From Anthostomella pinea (lineage: Eukaryota; Ascomycota; Sordariomycetes; Xylariales; Xylariaceae): DNA of 64,000 nucleotides. How positions within the stretch are numbered: position 1 is the stretch's first letter; each line of letters begins with the position of its first letter. Positions 36,964-47,639 of the stretch are shown here, one piece after another. The notes below the pieces were generated by a model that was not told the DNA's origin, ran no database searches, and was given only the letters and a program-made list of their open reading frames with translations. The translations under genes and the position numbers were made by a program. The DNA is taken from the NCBI GenBank assembly GCA_963556695.1, contig CAUWAG010000018.1:2418001-2482000 (forward strand), in the 5' to 3' direction.

Positions 36964-37791
36964 TTACTTGCGCGCACCGGCAGGTTGTTCGACTGGCGTG
37001 GCGGGCGAGTTGATGATCTCGTCGAGATCGACACTGTCGGCGTCGGCCTCCTCGTTGCCAAAGCTGGTGTAGGCGGCGTTCTGCTCGGCGCGAACGGCGT
37101 CGATCTGCTTCCCAGCCCACTTCTTCCAGTACTCGTACTGCTGGTCCTCGAGCTCCATGCCGACCTGCAGGGCCGACTTGCCGAAGTAGGCGCCCATGTG
37201 CTGGGCCTCCTCCTTGGCTATCCTCCGCTGGACCTCCTCTTCCTGTCGTAGCTTGTAGAACTCCTTTCGTACTATGTCGTACGCCTGCTCTGTTGTCAAG
37301 TCTGGGTTGGTGTGCATCATCCACATCTGCCGTTGGACGACACTGCGGAACTTGTCAGCCATTGCTCTGGAGCTTACCGTGGAGACCGACGGGGGGAATC
37401 CTTCTCACCTCTCACCACACAGTGGCATGCCCGGCTGCCGCAGTCCCCTGGACCAGTCGTATTTCTGCGCGTCCTTTCCGTCCATCTCGATGATCATCCT
37501 CGGCCGTGCCAGCTCCCACGGGTGGTCTTTGTAGAAGGTCCTCCGCAGCCCGTCTTCCTCATACACCAGCTGCTGGGGTTGGAACAGCCTGCTGGGTCTC
37601 CGCGTCTTCGGGTTGTGTTTCTTGTGCTGCGGCGGGTAGGGTCGTGTGAGGATCTCGGACGGCGGTATCGACTCGACGACTTCGTACCATATCGGCTTCT
37701 GGACTTGGACCTTGGGGAATATTCGGTGGTTCATCATGGTGGTCACCGTCTGGTAGACCCTGCCGGGTCTGATCTGTCGTTGACCACCCAT
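36964..37791 (-). CDS. RSM25: Mitochondrial small ribosomal subunit protein mS23 (Rsm25)
   Basis: Two exons, 37791-37409 and 37342-36964, 762 nt, 253 aa. Exon 1 gives the conserved N-terminal region ([48 protein letters not shown]). Exon 2 continues as [17 protein letters not shown] through the charged [23 protein letters not shown] helix. The donor after GAGAG restores the family's GESVVQRQ junction; the earlier gtgag would break frame. It is a structural component of the mitoribosomal small subunit. No cleavable presequence is obvious, as in other mS23 proteins. Confidence 0.92.
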
Positions 37792-38275
37792 GGCAAGGAC
37801 TGATCACCCGGGACCGGGCACTGCGAAGAGGTCGAGCAGAGTTTGGGCGTATCAATGGCGGATCGCGGTAGGATGCTCCTGGACTGCAGTTGTAGGTCGC
37901 GTCGACTCGGGTTGAGCTCGTCGCAAAGGCAACACGAGCCGTAAAATGTCATAAGGAGCAATCCATTGAAGCTGCCATTAATTTAGCTGGGTCAATTGAT
38001 TGTCCGGGCCCGCTAAACATCATCGGCCTCGGGCTCCAGGGCATTTCCAGTAGTGGAACCCCTGAAGCGGATCGCCATTACAGGGGCTGGCTGGGTTGGT
38101 TCGCCGCGTCGGCTTTAAGACCTGAGCTTTGCTTTCCAGTCGCATTGAATTTTTCCAATCTCGATATCTCGAAGTCTCATAAGTCACAACACCTCGAACC
38201 GCCAATGCATGCCACGTCGATGTCGTCACGCATATAGGCAAGCTGTGATGACGGAACCACCATGTGGCACGGCTC
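37792..38275. other. Divergent promoter between mS23 and PPR genes
   Basis: About 480 nt separate two mitochondrial-gene-expression proteins transcribed away from each other. No ORF of note; the shared spacing would allow co-regulation, which is inference. Confidence 0.5.
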
Positions 38276-40141
38276 ATGAAAATCTCCAGAATTGACGGGT
38301 CGATACACGGCGCGGTACCTGTACTCTTCAGCCGACCCTCGCCAGCCCCAACCTTGAGCTCGACAGCCGCCCCCGTACACCCATTCCACCACCCCAGAGT
38401 GCGCAATGGCTGCATCAGAGACATATCCTACGCGATACATTTTACATGCTTCCCCTCTCGACCGCCAAGGTCCGAACGGACCCCCAGAGGGCTCACTACA
38501 GCTCTCCCCACATTCAGACCATTCAGCTCCGCAATAGCACGTTCTGGCAGTCGAGTCCCAAGTTTAAACTACTTCACTTCACACAGTCCCAGCAGCCGCA
38601 GCTGGAACCACACGGCCTCCCCTAGCATCGAGCCCGAAGAGTCGGACGTGGTCTTCCAGCCCAAGATCATCCAGCCGAAACGTGAGCTTCTGGGCTTCCT
38701 CGATCAGTACGATGAAACCACGGTGGACGAGCACCTCGAATACCTCAGGGACCCGTACATGCGGAAGTACGCCCCTGCAGACGGTCCCAATCTTTCAGTC
38801 TCCGATAGAACAGAAGATGTCGAGCTCCAGTCCGTGGGTAAATTATACCGAGGGAGATCCAGGGAATGTGAGGAGGTCCAGTTACTGCGGAAAGCGTTGT
38901 ACACTAAGTTGCGGCATCCTGGCCGGGTCGGGCTCGACACGATATGGGCACTCTATCAGGCTGTCCCGGAACCAAGGGCCGCGCATATGAGCTCCTCAGT
39001 GAGACACCTACTCTTCGCTACCCTGAGTACAACGGAGCGCAAAGACCACAAGTCCATGTTGCGATATTTCGCTGTGGTCGCCGACGTGAAGAATAGCGGG
39101 TTCACACTGACTCGGAAGGAGTGGCACGGGGCCATGTCGTTTGCCAGCCGCTATGTTGCGACGACGACCGAGGTCGAGACCGAGGCAGCCCTCCGTCTTT
39201 GGCGCGATATGGAAGTAAATGCTGGCATCAAAGGGAACGAGGTCACGTTCAATATCCTCTTTGATTCTGCATCTAAAGCTGGGAAATTCAATCTTGCCGA
39301 GATGATCTACGAAGAGATGACAACCCGTGGCTTTCCGTTCAGTCGGTACCACCATGTCAGTTTGATTCATTTCTTCGGCCTCAAGCAGGTTGCGAGTGGG
39401 GTCAGGGCTGCCTATAAGGAGATGATCGAGGCGGGCGAGATCATCGATACGGTCGTTCTGAACTGTGTCATCGCTGGCTTCATCCGCTGTGGAGAAGAAG
39501 ATGCAGCCGATCGCGTCTACGAGAAGATGAAAGCCTCGAACGCCAATTTGAAGGTCGTGCCACACCGCGACTATACTATGCAGAAGTCCATCACGAAGGT
39601 GCTCATGATGTTTGCGAAAGTGGGAAAGAAGCATCCTGATATGCGTTCCAACTTCCAGCAGGCCGCCTTGCTCTCCCCGGATCTACGGACGTACCGTATC
39701 CTGATCACCCACTACGGTGTAAGGCTCGGCGATCTAACCAAAGTTTCGCAATTCCTGGACGAGATGAAACTCTACAAAGTTCCACTTCATGGATCCATCT
39801 TCCTCGCCTTGTTCAAATCGTTTGCTGTCTACGGTGGCCGGGGTTCGGACTGGAGCAGCAGCAGGCTTGACAGCGTCTGGGATGCCTTCCTTAGTGCGCT
39901 CGACTCAGGAGCCGATGGACTCACCATCGGCACATGGTTGGCTATGGCCGTGCTTAACGCATTTTCGAAACATTCATCGAGAGACCAGCTATTAGACATC
40001 TACGAATGTCTCAGATCTAGGTGGGACCTGAACACGGCGGACTCGGAGTTCATGCTGGGCTTCCTGAACCGTCTCCTCCAAGGTGATGACCTCATCAATA
40101 GAAGAAAGGGAGGCGGCACCGGTCGCGGTCTTTGGAGTTAG
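38276..40141 (+). CDS. Mitochondrial pentatricopeptide-repeat (PPR) protein
   Basis: Single exon, 621 aa from the ATG at 38276. The first ~110 residues are Arg/Ser/Pro-rich with few acidic residues, consistent with a mitochondrial presequence. From about residue 280 there are repeated 35-residue helix pairs typical of fungal PPR proteins: VTFNILFDSASKAGKFNLAE, DTVVLNCVIAGFIRCGEEDAA, RTYRILITHYGVRLGDLTKV and a last repeat ending LLDIYECLRSRW. Such proteins bind organellar RNA to drive its maturation, stability or translation; the RNA target cannot be read here. The start is uncertain because the N-terminus is poorly constrained, and a later start or an upstream exon is possible. Confidence 0.85.
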   Translation: MKISRIDGSIHGAVPVLFSRPSPAPTLSSTAAPVHPFHHPRVRNGCIRDISYAIHFTCFPSRPPRSERTPRGLTTALPTFRPFSSAIARSGSRVPSLNYFTSHSPSSRSWNHTASPSIEPEESDVVFQPKIIQPKRELLGFLDQYDETTVDEHLEYLRDPYMRKYAPADGPNLSVSDRTEDVELQSVGKLYRGRSRECEEVQLLRKALYTKLRHPGRVGLDTIWALYQAVPEPRAAHMSSSVRHLLFATLSTTERKDHKSMLRYFAVVADVKNSGFTLTRKEWHGAMSFASRYVATTTEVETEAALRLWRDMEVNAGIKGNEVTFNILFDSASKAGKFNLAEMIYEEMTTRGFPFSRYHHVSLIHFFGLKQVASGVRAAYKEMIEAGEIIDTVVLNCVIAGFIRCGEEDAADRVYEKMKASNANLKVVPHRDYTMQKSITKVLMMFAKVGKKHPDMRSNFQQAALLSPDLRTYRILITHYGVRLGDLTKVSQFLDEMKLYKVPLHGSIFLALFKSFAVYGGRGSDWSSSRLDSVWDAFLSALDSGADGLTIGTWLAMAVLNAFSKHSSRDQLLDIYECLRSRWDLNTADSEFMLGFLNRLLQGDDLINRRKGGGTGRGLWS

Positions 40142-41270
40142 GGATTGTCAAATGTACATATATAGATGTATATCATGGGGCTATTACCGATAGGCTAGTG
40201 TATGATACCAATGGGCTCAACTGTACATATCGGACGGCGAGGCATTGTCGAATATTGAATATATCTGTAATATACGAGACGCTTGACGAGAGTACCATCA
40301 CGGGTGAGACTATTGCCGACCACTTAGTGCCCCTTCACAATCGAGTCTTACAGCATTGAACATTTCATGCAATCGAGTCAGTGGCGAGGTGAAGTTTGGG
40401 CTTGAAACGGCTTGATTCTCGCCCCGATGGTGACTAAAGCAGATGTTGGAAACGCAAAATCTCATACGCTATCTGCCTTAAACAGCTCTCACGGAGTCAC
40501 GGACGGATCCGAGCGGGACGCGAGCCGATGCAAGTAATGCGCATGGTGAAGCATGGTACTTGTTCCAAAGCACCTCGCGCTCGTGGCTGAAACCCTTCCG
40601 GTCTTTTGATACATATTCGAAGCTGTTGAACATAAACAACATCCTTGAAGCTTTGAATATCCAACTCTCAATGTAAGGTGTTCATTTATTGGCATGACAT
40701 CCTTCCTCTACCGTGCCCGAGCAGATGAGGTAGCCTTCGTAGGTTGTGTATGGAGGCTTAGAGGGTGAAGTGTATCCAAGTAGATGTAGAAAAAAAGAAT
40801 GTTTCAGCCGCTAGAGGAATCGAACCGCTGTACCTAAGAATACCTTGTAAGAATACTTCGTAAAAATATTTCGCTAGGCCGTACCAACCCGCTACTAATT
40901 TTACATGTTAAACTGAACTATATACCATGTACGGCTGTGGACATGTGCAGAGAAGAACGGGTGGCCACGGGCAAAAAGTGCGCAAGGTGGCTTAACTTTG
41001 TACGAAAAGAGAAAGGCCAGAGAGAGTTACGTGGGCAGGGCCAATGAGAAATAGAGGACAGAGCTTGAGCAAGGCATCGACCTTCCTTGAAGGCAACACT
41101 CCCGCGGACACCCTGGGAAGTCAAGACAAATGAAACTGCATTGTAGGCGGTGGCCCAAAGGTCTATTGTCGTCTTATATGTACAGCTCCCGTAGCGAGTC
41201 TCGCTCGAAGGTCGTCCTCCATCTGTCCGTCCATCAGCAGCACCACTGTGGTATCGGCATCGCAACTCGT
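40142..41270. other. Convergent intergenic region with a tRNA-like element
   Basis: About 1.1 kb between the PPR gene (+) and COX8 (-). No coding feature; it contains the Pol III-like element at 40790-40900 listed separately. Confidence 0.55.
40790..40900 (-). ncRNA. Degenerate tRNA-like / Pol III element
   Basis: On the minus strand GGTTCGATTCC (40826-40816) is a perfect B box. About 55 nt upstream, TAGCGGGTTGGTACGGC resembles a D-arm/A box with a one-base deletion. Seven T residues (40796-40790), the usual Pol III terminator, follow about 20 nt after the B box. The acceptor-stem arms do not pair, and the middle is built of three imperfect ~13-nt AT-rich tandem copies, so this is not an intact tRNA. 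It may be a tRNA pseudogene or tRNA-derived SINE piece. Confidence 0.35.
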
Positions 41271-41632
41271 TTAAGCCTTGGGCTTCTTGGTTTGCCAGAC
41301 TGCACAGAAACACCGTTAGCACATAGCGTTCCACCTGAGACATAGGAAACCGCCCCAGCTGGTGTGATATGACACAACACCTGTGGACAGAGGAGGGAGA
41401 CGGGCATAGGACACGCACCAGCAATGCCGAAGGGCAGGAAGAAACCCGTGATGCAGTAGGCCCAGTATCGCACGGCGAAGAAGCGGGTCTTGGTGTTGAA
41501 CGGCAGGTTCGAGTACGGGCCCTCGGGGTAGTGGTACGGCGACGAGAGGCGCGCGCGGGTGGCGTGGAAGGCCCGGCGGCTGACCAGCGAGGTGATGCGC
41601 GGGCTGGCGCGGACGGCGGACTGGGGAAGCAT
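41271..41632 (-). CDS. COX8: Cytochrome c oxidase subunit VIIc (Cox8)
   Basis: Two exons, 41632-41419 and 41299-41271, 243 nt, 80 aa. Residues 1-25 are an Arg/Ser-rich presequence (MLPQSAVRASPRITS, cleavage likely near RRAFHATRA). The mature part has the family signature SPYHYPEGPYSNLPFNTKTRF, then one membrane helix FAVRYWAYCITGFFLPFGIAV and a short WQTKKPKA matrix/intermembrane tail. The 29-nt last exon is needed to complete the helix end; without it the frame runs into unrelated residues. It is a structural subunit of respiratory complex IV. A 5' UTR intron ending at the cag just before ATG is possible. Confidence 0.92.
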
Positions 41633-42227
41633 CTGGGGATGTCAATTAGCCTGCCGGAGCTTCAGTATCATGGCTAGATGAGATCGCTACCTTGAAGGTG
41701 GTGGTCGTGTCGTTAGTGAGGAGTGGAGAGTGAGGGTTTTGTTCGGTGTCGTTGATAACTTTTGAGCTTTGAGGATGGAATCGAATGATCAGAGGTTCCG
41801 TTTCGGTCGACGATGCTCCTGATCGGCTGTTTCTCGGCCAAGTGACGCCGCTGTGGCTCCTTGGCTCCTGTGGCTGCGGTGCTGTGGCGCGCCCGCTCTC
41901 AAGGTGAATCTCACCGCCTGCCTCCTTAAGGTTATACCCCAGCGGCTCACGCACCTGCGCCTTTCCTTTTTTCTGCCTTGACCCATTTTATTTTCCAACC
42001 CCGAAAAGCTGGTACTCGACTCGGCTGCGTTCGGCAACATCTTGCACCTCTGCCTTACAAGTTCTAGTATCCTGAGGATTGCGCCCGTGTGAGCGTGACA
42101 ATCACAATTCTGCATCGGCGCGTCGATTCGCCAGCACTTTGTGTGTCTCTCGCAGATAGATCCCATACGCTGCGCACTACCCGAAGTGCCTACCTTACCA
42201 ACACTATCACGCGAATCACAGACCACC
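41633..42227. promoter_or_regulatory. Head-to-head promoter region COX8 / MTR4
   Basis: Under 600 nt serve both a respiratory-chain gene (minus) and the exosome helicase gene (plus). I see no strong TATA box. Shared control is possible but not shown. Confidence 0.5.
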
Positions 42228-45200
42228 ATGGACGATCTCTTCGACGTATTCGACGATAAACCGGCCGCCAAGGTCAACGTCGAGGAAGAGGCCCAGAACT
42301 CTCCATCAGGCAAACCCTCCAAGTCCAAGAAGAAGGACAAGAAGGAGAAGAAAACCAAGAAGCGCAAGGCCGATGATGGCATGAAGAGTGGAGCTCTGGA
42401 AACAGCATCTGCGCCATCTGGCCCCGAGGTTGATATGGCCGACGCCCCGCCAGAGTCTATCGAAGAAGATGGGGCTGAAGGAGCGACATCGGAGGGCCAC
42501 GGCGACAGCAAACGACGAAGAAAGGACGCCGCAGCAGAACCTCGTCTGACCGATACGTTCGAGACGGCACAGTCCAGAGAAATTGCTGCTGCGGCGGGTT
42601 TTGCGCCAACGAAAGAAGAGGATGCCATTGTCCTATCGCACAATATCCAGCATCAAGTCGCGCTGCCGCCTGATCTCGACTATGAGTACGTGCCACTCTC
42701 CGAACACAAGGCACCAGAGGAGCCTGCACGAACCTGGCCCTTTACGCTCGATCCATTCCAGCGCATCTCGATATCCTCAATTGAGCGTGACGAGAGTGTC
42801 CTGGTATCGGCTCACACATCCGCCGGCAAGACAGTTGTGGCCGAGTACGCGATTGCGCAGTGCCTGAAGAGAAACCAGCGAGTCATCTACACAAGTCCCA
42901 TCAAGGCGCTGAGCAACCAGAAATACCGAGAATTCAACGAGGCTTTCGGTGACGTGGGCCTCATGACAGGTGATGTCACCATCAACCCAACTGCCAGCTG
43001 TCTAGTCATGACTACCGAGATTCTGCGGTCCATGCTGTACCGAGGATCAGAGATTATGCGTGAAGTTGCTTGGGTCGTCTTTGACGAGATTCACTACATG
43101 CGAGACAAGATTCGTGGTGTAGTCTGGGAAGAGACGATCATCCTTTTGCCTGACAAGGTCCGATATGTCTTCTTGTCTGCCACCATTCCTAATGCCTTCC
43201 AATTCGCGGAATGGATTGCAAAGATTCACCGACAAGCCTGTCACGTTGTCTACACTGATTTTCGACCCACCCCTCTTCAGAACTACTTCTTCCCGGCTGG
43301 CGGATCTGGCATCTTCCTCGTCGTCGATGAGAAAGGTGTCTTCAGGGAGAACAATTTCAACAAGACCATGCAGTTGATCGAGGACGCGAAAGCGGCTGAT
43401 GCCGCCGACCCGGAAGCCAAAACGACAGGCAAAGGCAAACACAAGAAAACCTTCAAGGGACAAGACAAAAACAAAGGTCAAGCAGACATACAGAAGATTG
43501 TCAAGATGATCATGAACAAGAACTTCAACCCCGTCATTGTGTTCAATTTCAGCAAGAGGGAATGCGAAATGCTGGCTCTGCACACGTCAAAGTTCGCTTT
43601 CAACGAAGAGGGCGAGAAGGCCATGGTCCGCAGGGTCTTCTCAAGCGCCATTGAGTCACTGTCAGAGGAGGACCGCGAGCTTCCACAGATCACCAACATC
43701 CTTCCGCTACTGGAGAAGGGCATTGGTGTCCATCATTCAGGTCTTCTGCCGATCCTGAAGGAGACCATTGAAATTCTCTTCCAAGAAGGGCTGATCAAGG
43801 TTCTATTTGCCACAGAAACATTTTCCATCGGACTGAACATGCCTGCAAAGACGGTGGTTTTTACCAAGGTCAAAAAGTTCGATGGCACCAGTAATCGCCC
43901 ACTCACTTCCTCGGAGTATATTCAGATGTCTGGGCGTGCTGGTCGCCGAGGTCTTGACGAACGTGGTATCGTCATCATGATGGTCGATGACAAACTGGAA
44001 CCAGAGACAGCGAAGGAAATCGTCGTTGGTCAACAGGATCGCCTCAACTCTGCATTTCATCTAGGCTACAACATGGTGCTGAATCTACTTCGAATCGAGG
44101 CAATTTCCCCCGATTTCATGTTGGAGAGCTGTTTCTTCCAGTTCCAGAGCACCGCCAGCGTTGCCGGCCTGGAGCATGATCTGATGAAGATGCAGAAAGA
44201 GCGCGACGAAATGGCGATCCCGGATGAGGCAACTGTCAAGGACTACTACGGCCTACGTCAGCAGATCACAGAGTACACCAAAGACATGCTCGCTGTCATA
44301 CAGCATCCGAAGCATTGTATCGAGTATCTACAACCGGGAAGACTCGTCCAAATCGCGAACCCCAAGACAGGGAAGGATTTCGGATGGGGTGTCATTCTGA
44401 ACTTCACCAAACGCAAAGACCCGAAGTTTGGCGAGAAGGATTATCCACCACAGGAGTCCTACTTCATCGACGTCTTCCTCCGGCTTGCTCCAGGCTGTGA
44501 TCCTTTCGGTCCAACTAATCCTTCTACCGCGATGCCGGACGGTGCACGAGCCAGTGATCCTGGCTACGAAAGTATTTTCGAGGCTGTACCTTGTATGTTG
44601 ACCTGCATAAAAGCTCTGAGCCAAATCCGGCTGTTCACTCCGGACGAGAAGGAGGTCAAGAAGCGTGAGGACAAAGAGTCGGCGCGTCAGAAGTTGCTGA
44701 AGGCTTTGAATGAAGTCGAACGTCGCTTCCCTGATGGATTGCCCATACTGGATCCCATCGAGAACATGCACATCAAGGACGACTCGTTCAAGAAGCTGCT
44801 CCGGAAAATTGAGGTGTTGGAGTCGCGCCTCCTTGCCAACCCGCTTCACGGCTCACCGTTACTGCCGAGCCTGTGGGAACAGTACTCGACCAAGATTGCT
44901 CGTACGGAAGAGATCAAGGCGCTCAAGAAGAAGATTGCCAAGGCACATTCAATTGTTCAGCTGGACGAACTCAAATCAAGGAAACGAGTCCTACGCCGTC
45001 TTGGTTTCATCAGCGAGGATGAGGTTGTGCAAATGAAAGCTCGTGTCGCTTGCGAAATTTCATCTACAGAAGGTCACGAGCTGCTGCTGTCTGAGCTGCT
45101 GTTTAACCGATTCTTCAACGAGCTTTCTCCAGAGTTGATTGCTGCGGTTCTCAGCGTCTTCATCTTTGACGAGAAGGTTGAAGCAGGAACTCTTCCTGAC

Positions 45201-45604
45201 GAATTGATGAAGCCGTATTCGCAGGTGAAGGCTCAGGCCCGCATCATCGCGAAAGTCAGTCAAGAAAGCAAGCTCGAGGTCAACGAAGATGAATACGTCA
45301 ATGGCTTGAAGTGGGAGCTGATGGAGACCGTCTACGCTTGGGCGAACGGAAAGTCTTTTGCAGATGTCTGGTATGTGATAGTGACCCTCCCACATTCATG
45401 CGGCCTACTAATCGTGTGTACAGCAAAATGACGGACGCTTACGAAGGATCCTTGATCCGTCTATTCCGCCGCCTTGAAGAGCTGCTTCGCCAGATGGCAC
45501 AAGCAGCCAAAGTCATGGGCAGCGAAGACCTGCAGAACAAGTTCGAGGGGAGCTTGGCCAAGATCCGTCGCGACATCGTGGCCGCTCAATCTCTCTATCT
45601 CTAA
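42228..45604 (+). CDS. MTR4: ATP-dependent RNA helicase MTR4 (TRAMP/exosome)
   Basis: Two exons, 42228-45370 and 45424-45604, 3324 nt, 1107 aa, normal for fungal Mtr4. An acidic and Lys-rich N-terminal extension (residues 1-150, including MDDLFDVFDD) precedes the Ski2-like helicase core. Motif I is AHTSAGKT, motif II DEIHYMRD, motif III SAT and motif VI QMSGRAGRRG. The arch/KOW insertion follows (VQIANPKTGKDFGWGVILNF), then the C-terminal DSHCT helical domain, whose end (DVCKMTDAYEGSLIRLFRRL) is completed by exon 2. It unwinds RNA for the nuclear exosome in rRNA processing and surveillance. All catalytic motifs are present. Confidence 0.96.
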
Positions 45605-46120
45605 TGTTGCAAACAAGCTAACCTCGTGGTATATTCGTCGGACACACACAATATTGATGTACTGGTAGGGACTTTGCGGCTGACTTCAATGCTCGACCAA
45701 GGTCCATGTGGAAGTGGTTCTCCCTCAGCATCGGGCTTGTAGAGCATAGAGTCTGGTCGCCTGGTCCCTGTGGACTAGCTTTAGTGAGCATTCATTACCC
45801 ATGGAGTTCCGGAGGGATACCACTTTGTTTCGGCATATAAAATTATGGGTGAGATGTGGCCTTGGAATTGCGTTTTTCTACTAGAGAAGACTGCCATTCC
45901 CTAAGGCATGCGTGGTCCGCAACTGTTTAGATAGAGAAACCGAGCATCGTCATGGTTGGCGATGCTCCACCGGCCTCTGTTGGATTTCTGTCTCTGCAAC
46001 GTGAACCACCTGTCTAATTAATAAGGCGACTATGAAGCCTAAATACGCTATTGCCACGCTATCCCGTAATAACGCCATTGCCATGCATACAATACAGCTA
46101 CTGGGAAGGGTATTCCCGCT
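45605..46120. other. Convergent intergenic region MTR4 / DSC3
   Basis: About 500 nt holding two 3' UTRs; nothing else seen. Confidence 0.55.
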
Positions 46121-47266
46121 TCATTTAGCACCAGAAATCGCCCTGATGACCCCTATTATAACACTGATGAACACACCCACGCCGACCATGAACCTCCACC
46201 GGCCACTCGCCATGCCCTCCTCGCGGACCAGCCAGCCGGCGCTGCCAAGCGGCCACATGAAGCCCGTGATGACGCCGCGGATCAGCACGTCGACCATGGC
46301 CACGAGGCCAAGCTCGTCGCTATCCGTGCCGCCGCCCTCCATGCCTAGGGTGCCGCCTCCCCCTATCCCTCCTCCTCCAGACCCGGATCCGGACAGGTTC
46401 GTCGGCATGGCGGCGCCGCCGTTGTCGTCGATCCACGCGTCCTCCATGCGCCGGAACCCGTCCGGGCTCGGCAGCGTGTCGGGCGTGTACCACGACGAGT
46501 GGATGCTGCGGAATTGCAGGCGCAGCTGGTTGACCTCGGAGTTCGTGAAGCCGGCCGTGAGCAGGCGGTCGAAGCCGCGGGGGGCGGTTGATGTTGAGGG
46601 AGTGGGCGTGCCTGGGCCGGGGGAGTGGGCGGCTAGGTGGTGCGCATTGTGGGTGTTGAGGTTGTGCGGGAAGGTGGACGAGGGAAAGGGGGAGGATGAT
46701 GATGTCGGAGGCGGCGCTGCGGCGGCCGCGGCTTCGGTCTCGAGCTCGGTCGACGTCAGACTGTCGCCGATGCTGCAGTTCACGTAGATGCGCTGCGGCG
46801 GGTCGGGGCGGCCGGCTACGGACTTGCCCTTGCCTATGCCCTTTCCATCACCATAACCATTGCCATCCTCGTATCGACGACTGCCACCCAGAGCATCGTG
46901 ATTGTAGCCCTGTCTATCGTACGGCGACCGCGGCGGAGGTGGTGGCGGCGCGCGCAAGACGGCCGTCAGCACGGCGCCGTCGGGCAGGATCTTGCCGCCG
47001 TGGATGAAGCGCAGGCGCCGCTGCGAGTTCGGCTCCGTCAGCCGTCCGCGGATCAGGTGCTTTAGCGAGATTACCGTCGTGCTGCTTGGGCGCGGAATGT
47101 CGAGCTCGAGGTCGGGCAGCGCGGCGCTGAAGCGGATCGTGAGGAGGAGCGGTGGCGGCTGGGGTTGTGGTTGTGGGTTTGTTTGGGAGGGTAGGGGGGA
47201 TGTCGATCGCGCGCGCTCGCGGGAGGGCGGTGGTGGTATGAGGTTGGAGAGCGTTGCTGCTGTCAT
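46121..47266 (-). CDS. dsc3: DSC E3 ubiquitin-ligase complex subunit 3
   Basis: Single exon, 381 aa from the ATG at 47266 (MTAATLSNLIPPPP). The N-terminal ubiquitin-like domain (LLLTIRFSAALPDLELDIPR, LKHLIRGRL, RRLRFIHGGKILPDG) matches the DUF2407 ubiquitin-like fold. After a long low-complexity Ala/Pro/Thr/Gly linker comes the DUF2407 C-terminal domain (FDRLLTAGFTNSEVNQLRLQF, EDAWIDDN), a second Gly-rich run, and two membrane helices (LIRGVITGFMWPLGSAGWLV and FMVGVGVFISVIIGVIRAI). Dsc3 is part of the Golgi Dsc E3 complex that triggers SREBP cleavage and membrane-protein turnover in fungi. The frame is open 103 codons further upstream but that part is not family-like. Confidence 0.88.
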   Translation of the reverse strand: MTAATLSNLIPPPPSRERARSTSPLPSQTNPQPQPQPPPLLLTIRFSAALPDLELDIPRPSSTTVISLKHLIRGRLTEPNSQRRLRFIHGGKILPDGAVLTAVLRAPPPPPPRSPYDRQGYNHDALGGSRRYEDGNGYGDGKGIGKGKSVAGRPDPPQRIYVNCSIGDSLTSTELETEAAAAAAPPPTSSSSPFPSSTFPHNLNTHNAHHLAAHSPGPGTPTPSTSTAPRGFDRLLTAGFTNSEVNQLRLQFRSIHSSWYTPDTLPSPDGFRRMEDAWIDDNGGAAMPTNLSGSGSGGGGIGGGGTLGMEGGGTDSDELGLVAMVDVLIRGVITGFMWPLGSAGWLVREEGMASGRWRFMVGVGVFISVIIGVIRAISGAK

Positions 47267-47639
47267 GTTGGCGGTCGTTTGGGGGGCATTGTGGACTTGG
47301 TCGGTTTTGCTTGGGTTCGAAGTGGTTGTTTGCGACGGGATGTGATGGACACGCGAGTCAGGTGTGCTGTGCTGCCTTTGGAGTTTAGGGGTCCAATTAC
47401 CGAGCTTCAGTGGAGACTGCCCCGGCGCCCCGGCGTATGTACAGGGTAGCGCCATCGGCCGGCCGATGACGTGACGCTTCCCCAGCTCAAATCTGGTGGC
47501 CCCGATCACGGAACGTTCAGCACAGATCCAGCAGTGGAAGCCACCTAGATATCTCCAGTCGGAATCATTGGCCAAGGGGAACTACTGCTGGTTTCAAGGT
47601 TAGGTAGTACAGCGGGATCTGACGTGTTGACCTGCTTAC
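47267..47639. promoter_or_regulatory. Head-to-head promoter DSC3 / kynurenine aminotransferase
   Basis: 373 nt between divergent start codons; contains both promoters and leaders. No specific site recognised. Confidence 0.45.
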
